From contig JANTQF010000491.1 of assembly GCA_032988165.1 (NCBI GenBank), forward strand, positions 1 to 20,684: a stretch of 20,684 nt of DNA, read 5' to 3'. Position numbers and translations under genes: made by a program. The notes below the pieces were generated by a model, which saw only the letters and a list, made by a program, of their open reading frames with translations, ran no database searches and was not told the DNA's origin. This DNA is from Emmonsiellopsis sp. PD_33. Taxonomy: Eukaryota > Ascomycota > Eurotiomycetes > Onygenales > Ajellomycetaceae. Position 1 is the first letter of the stretch; each line of letters starts with the position of its first letter. Positions 17,179 to 20,684 of the stretch are shown here, piece after piece.

Positions 17179-18772
17179 TTACTCTGTGAAGTGGACTCCG
17201 GCAGGGATCTACAGCAGAACTAAAGCCTGTGGGTTTTGTGCGGTGCAACCGAACCGGGTCCGCGGGATGGGTGCTCAACTTCTGAAGTGAGAGATGGATG
17301 TCCAGGGCTGCCCAGGAGTGTTTTGACTGATCGATAACTGAAAAGGGCTGGTCATAACTCCCTTGCATCATGGTTATGATTATTGTCGGAGAATGCTTGG
17401 TTGTGGCTGGCACAATATCCGCAGTGGAGTTATTATTTTCTTTTTTCGTGGCTGCTTGCGTTTCCTCTCCATCGCCAGCCTGACGGTGGAGTGAGCGATG
17501 TTAGCTCAGTTCCCCCTCACTAGCAAAAGCCTGGACAATTGACCCGGCCGATTCTTGCTTAGGTGTGGAGAAATGGAAAGGAAGCAGAAAAAGCACCAAA
17601 AAGTCAAGGCTCCCGGGCGGTCCTGTGAGGGGAGGGATCAATCATAAAATACAAAGCACCGCCAGCTTTCGCCCGTCTCTTTGCACTATTCGGCAGTCCG
17701 TGGATAATCAGCCTCTCGACAGTCTTCTCTATAATTATTACGTTATCACCAGCTTCATCCAGCCAACCTTGGAAGGCCTGCGGGTTTGGAGTTGGAGCTA
17801 ATCCTTTTAGCTCTTCCGGCGCCGCTCCTATCTCCCATCTCGTCTCGAACGGAGTAACCCAGCACCGAGGACGGAACGGCCCTTTATCAGCCACGCCGTC
17901 CCCATACCATATCTTCGGAGGCATCAAACGCTACACAGGCACAGCGACAGAAACACACCAACGCTGCATAAGGACTTGCCCTGCGAGCCTTTTGGTCTTG
18001 ATAGCACAAGTACATACATTCTCGGATTCCTTCCCCTGGACAAAACATTGCCCATCCTGGGTGGACCTATGCATTAATACCCTACTCCCTTCCAGGATCG
18101 TGCCGTTCGTTCAACAGCTTGCATCACATCGTACTTTTCGCTTCCCGCCCACTGCCCAGCCGCGTTGATTACGGGAACTGCAACCGTCAATTGTCCCCTC
18201 GTCCGTGTCAGAGCTCGCGCTCTCTGCCCCCGCGCGACCGATTACCGGCTTCAACGCCGAAGGAGGAGCAGGGCGAGCGCGTGCCTGAAATCATATACAA
18301 TCGAGTACGTAGATTGCCTTTCGATTCGCTTTGCGTTACTGTTTTCGTCGTGGAACCGCCAAGGGGATAGGGTTAATTCCATATCCGTCCGAGGGATTTT
18401 TATTTTTTTCCCTGGTTGCTTCGTCTGACGTTGCATGACGCCGCTACCATGGGTTAAAAATACAAACTTGGATAAACTTATGGGATTACAATCGCCATGC
18501 GCTTTTTATGATGCGCTTCGTCCAATTGCTGGCGCCCATCCTCGGCTTCTGTTTCGCTTGTTTTCTAGTTCCCAATCCCCATGCTTGCTTGGTCATACTT
18601 AGCATGAACTATCTACCACCAAGCTTCCCCGCTCGCTTTGTATATAGGAATGATATTAACAAATGGCTTAAACACACAGATGTTCTAAACGACCTATTGC
18701 CGCGCTACATGGCCTACTCTTAGGCCCCACACCTCCTCTTCTCTCACCCACTTACACATTTATAGTCATGTC
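17179..18772. other. Upstream region of the methyltransferase gene, no supported gene
   Basis: About 1.6 kb without a convincing coding frame. Pyrimidine-rich stretches from about 17900 to 18772 suggest promoter and a long 5' leader of the downstream methyltransferase. A GTACGT at 18305 could be a donor for a leader intron, with TTAG at 18720-18723 as one possible acceptor. Short upstream open frames, such as 18508-18723, would lie in that leader. Confidence 0.35.
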
Positions 18773-20106
18773 ATGGCCGAAGCAAGCTCACTTCCGACAG
18801 CTGGGCCAGTCCTCAAGGGTATCGGTGCCAACGTGGGGGTGCAGGAGGAAAGAACGGAGACAGACGCAGCCGCCGGCGATGCGCCACATAGTGACCACTG
18901 CAATCACCACAGCCACGAGCATCAGAATGGGCATGACCATGACCATGCCTATGACCACGAACAAGAGGACGGGCACGATCACGGGCAGGAGAATGGGCAC
19001 ACCCATGGACATAATGGCAAGGCCATGAACCCGGGTGTATCAGGGGACTCAGATACGGTCCATTCGTCATCGTGAGTTTACTCTTCCTATAACCATATCA
19101 AACAATCCCGCACCTCAATCGCAGCCCATCCCATCCCTAACGCCCCAACAGCTCCGCCAAATCCCTCTCAGAACACATAATCGAAGACATCCTCGAAAAC
19201 AACCGCCGCTACTGCAACGAAACCTACTTCATGCCAAACGACGAAGCCGAGCAAACCCGCCTAACAATCGCACATCAAATCTACCTAATAATCTACGACG
19301 GCCAACCCACAAGAACCCGAATCCCGCCCTCCCCAACCCGCATCCTAGACGTCGGCACCGGCACAGGTGACTGGCCCCTCACCGTCGGCGAGCTATACCC
19401 AGACGCCGAGATCCTCGCAACAGACATTTCCGTCTTCGACTCGGACCCCCTCTCCATCGCGCCCGCAAACGTCTTCTTCCAAATCGACGACGCAGAGGGC
19501 GAATGGACCTACCACGAGCCCTTCTCCTTCATCCACGTCCGCGGCCTCGCAGGCGGCATTGCCGACTGGCCCGCACTATACGCGCAGGCCTATGCCCATC
19601 TCGAACCGGGCGGTAGCATCGAGGTCGCGGACGCGGATTTCATCTCCGGCTTCGTGAACGCACGCACCGCGCCGGCAAATTCATATCTGAGCATCTACAC
19701 CTCTGCGATCCGCGCGGCGGCCGATGTGGCGGGGTATCCGCAGGATCTAGAGCATCTACGCGTGTCGGCGCTGGTGGAGGCGGGGTTTGTGGGGGTCAGG
19801 ACGTATAATATTGCAGTGCCTGTGGGGACGTGGCGGGCGGATGCGAAGGGCAACACGCTGGGGAAGATGGCGCTGATTGTGCTGTTGGAAGGGTTGGAGG
19901 CGGAGAGTATGCGGTTGCTGACGAAGTGTGTGGGGTGGTCGCCGGAGGATGTAAGGGATCTGTGTGATAAGGTCAAGATGGAAATTGTGACGTGCGAGGA
20001 GGAGGTGATGGGGATTGTCAAGGTGGTTACGGGGAAGAAGCCGCTGGTGGCTGTTGATGTCGAGGGGGTTTCTGGAGACGAGGAGGAGGAGGGACAGGGT
20101 GAATGA
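18773..20106 (+). CDS. LaeA-like SAM-dependent methyltransferase with His-rich N-terminus
   Basis: Exons 18773-19071 and 19152-20106 are joined across an 80 bp intron (GTGAGT, CTAAC, CAG) in phase 2, giving 417 residues. Residues 39-80 hold 15 histidines in H-D-H and H-G-H patterns. The methyltransferase follows: YMP-type N-terminal helix region (ETYFMPNDEAEQTRL), motif I ILDVGTGTGDW (about 164-174), the motif II acidic residue in LATDIS (about D191), motif III-like FIHVRGLAG, and LEPGGSIEVAD. The GTGTGxW form and PNDxxEQxRL start place it with fungal LaeA/VipC/VapB-like proteins, some of which bind velvet regulators and act on chromatin or signalling; which role applies here is not readable. 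Codon choice changes from C-ending to G/T-ending near 19690-19730. The His tail could bind Zn, Ni or Cu. Confidence 0.88.
18887..19012 (+). repeat. Histidine-rich low-complexity coding segment
   Basis: The segment encodes 15 His among 42 residues, interspersed with Asp, Glu, Gly and Asn. Histidine codons mix CAC and CAT, so it is not a simple recent DNA repeat expansion. Confidence 0.7.
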
Positions 20107-20684
20107 GCATATATATCTTTTTGCGGTGATTTTCTTTTGTGTCGATATTTCCTTTATATCCTGCCTCGGCATTTTTATTTTCATTTAGGCGGGCGGGGCT
20201 TTTTTTCATGGTTTCTTCTGCATCAGATTTTTCCACTTCATATATATGAGTAGTGATTCCGGAGGTGGGCGGGGAGTGAGAAGATATTTCGTTTGGAAAG
20301 GGGATTGATAAGATTTCATCCCCCTTTTTCCCCATGCCGGATATCGCAAAAGCATAAATTTATGCCGAAATGAATAGGAATATCTACCTAGTATAAGGAT
20401 AATACTCTAATAACCACAAACCAGGCAACTAAGGGCGGAAATAAAAAGGCAGAAATTGACAGGCAGACATGAAAAAACATGGTATTTACATTATTCTTAT
20501 ATCATAACTTGACAACCCCCCCCACCTCCCCCCCCTTAGCCCCCCCCCATATCTCTACCTCTCCCCCTCTCTCCTATCCGCCTACACCCATCCGCACCTC
20601 CCCTCTACCCCCACCCCCGCCCCCCACACACGACTACTCACAACACTAACTGCCCCAACGTGTCTCTGCACCGACGTTGACGCT
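20107..20684. other. 3' flank of the methyltransferase and window edge
   Basis: A T-rich 3' UTR-like start is followed by AT-rich DNA and then a strongly C-rich stretch from about 20513 to the end, with C runs of about 8-10. The last 100 bases are open in one minus-strand frame for about 33 codons with G/T-ending codons, which could be the tail of a gene to the right, but nothing recognisable supports it. Confidence 0.4.

Noticed and set aside
17501..17560. tRNA-like box A (gttagctcagt)
   Set aside because: There is no matching box B (GGTTCGANTCC) downstream and no cloverleaf pairing.
17604..17927. 107-codon minus-strand open frame
   Set aside because: The residue mix is fairly protein-like, but I recognise no family and see no promoter; it lies in the likely upstream region of the methyltransferase gene. 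Not supported enough to list as a gene.
18508..18723. 71-codon plus-strand open frame starting with a hydrophobic, signal-like segment
   Set aside because: It lies just upstream of the methyltransferase ATG in what is probably the leader, and no homology is recognisable; at most an upstream ORF.
20584..20684. Open minus-strand frame at the right edge with G/T-ending codons
   Set aside because: About 33 codons of Gly/Val-rich reading in C-rich DNA; no motif, and any long C run gives such a reading.

Overview
The window is nuclear DNA of a filamentous ascomycete (Pezizomycotina; an Aspergillus/Penicillium-like eurotiomycete is my best guess). The evidence is short 56-81 bp introns with GTRNGT donors and CTRAC/CTAAY branch points, fungal-type glycyl-tRNA synthetase and Rpf1, a LaeA-like methyltransferase, and a fungal-type NACHT receptor. 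I name no species.

Layout, left to right. (1) 386-3755: a sugar-porter MFS transporter (-) and an SMP-30/lactonohydrolase (+), transcribed divergently from a 538 bp promoter with a TATA box on each side, a 16 bp perfect palindrome and several CreA-type sites. This looks like a small carbohydrate/sugar-acid uptake and catabolism pair. (2) 3915-7666: a housekeeping block with glycyl-tRNA synthetase (-, one intron, probable dual mitochondrial/cytosolic starts) and the 60S assembly factor Rpf1 (+). They share a roughly 300 bp divergent promoter containing ATGACTC elements of the CpcA/Gcn4 type. (3) 7996 to about 13550: an accessory island holding a divergently transcribed pair, a SesB-like alpha/beta-hydrolase (lipase/esterase) and a NACHT NOD-like receptor. 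(4) 13550-18772: more than 5 kb without a convincing gene, containing a 407 bp Tourist/PIF-Harbinger-like MITE with TTA target duplications. (5) 18773-20106: a LaeA-like SAM methyltransferase with an unusual histidine-rich N-terminal tail. (6) 20107-20684: poly-C-rich non-coding edge.

The most interesting system is the pair in region 3. The extreme C-terminus of the hydrolase and the extreme N-terminus of the receptor carry the same roughly 18-residue motif, FNINQxxxGxWxxAxxIN. This is the layout of fungal amyloid-signalling pairs, in which a ligand-activated NLR templates an amyloid fold onto a cell-death effector encoded next door (HET-S/NWD2 and SesB-type systems). I cannot assign this motif to a named class from memory. 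In this sequence the receptor copy is broken by a one-base frameshift exactly at the end of the motif. Further frame problems are visible in its ankyrin-like C-terminal part, so the receptor may be uncoupled or decaying while its effector looks intact.

A separate pattern seen by eye is that three genes (transporter, lactonohydrolase, methyltransferase) switch from C-rich to G/T-rich third positions part-way along the coding strand. The housekeeping genes and the NLR island do not show this.
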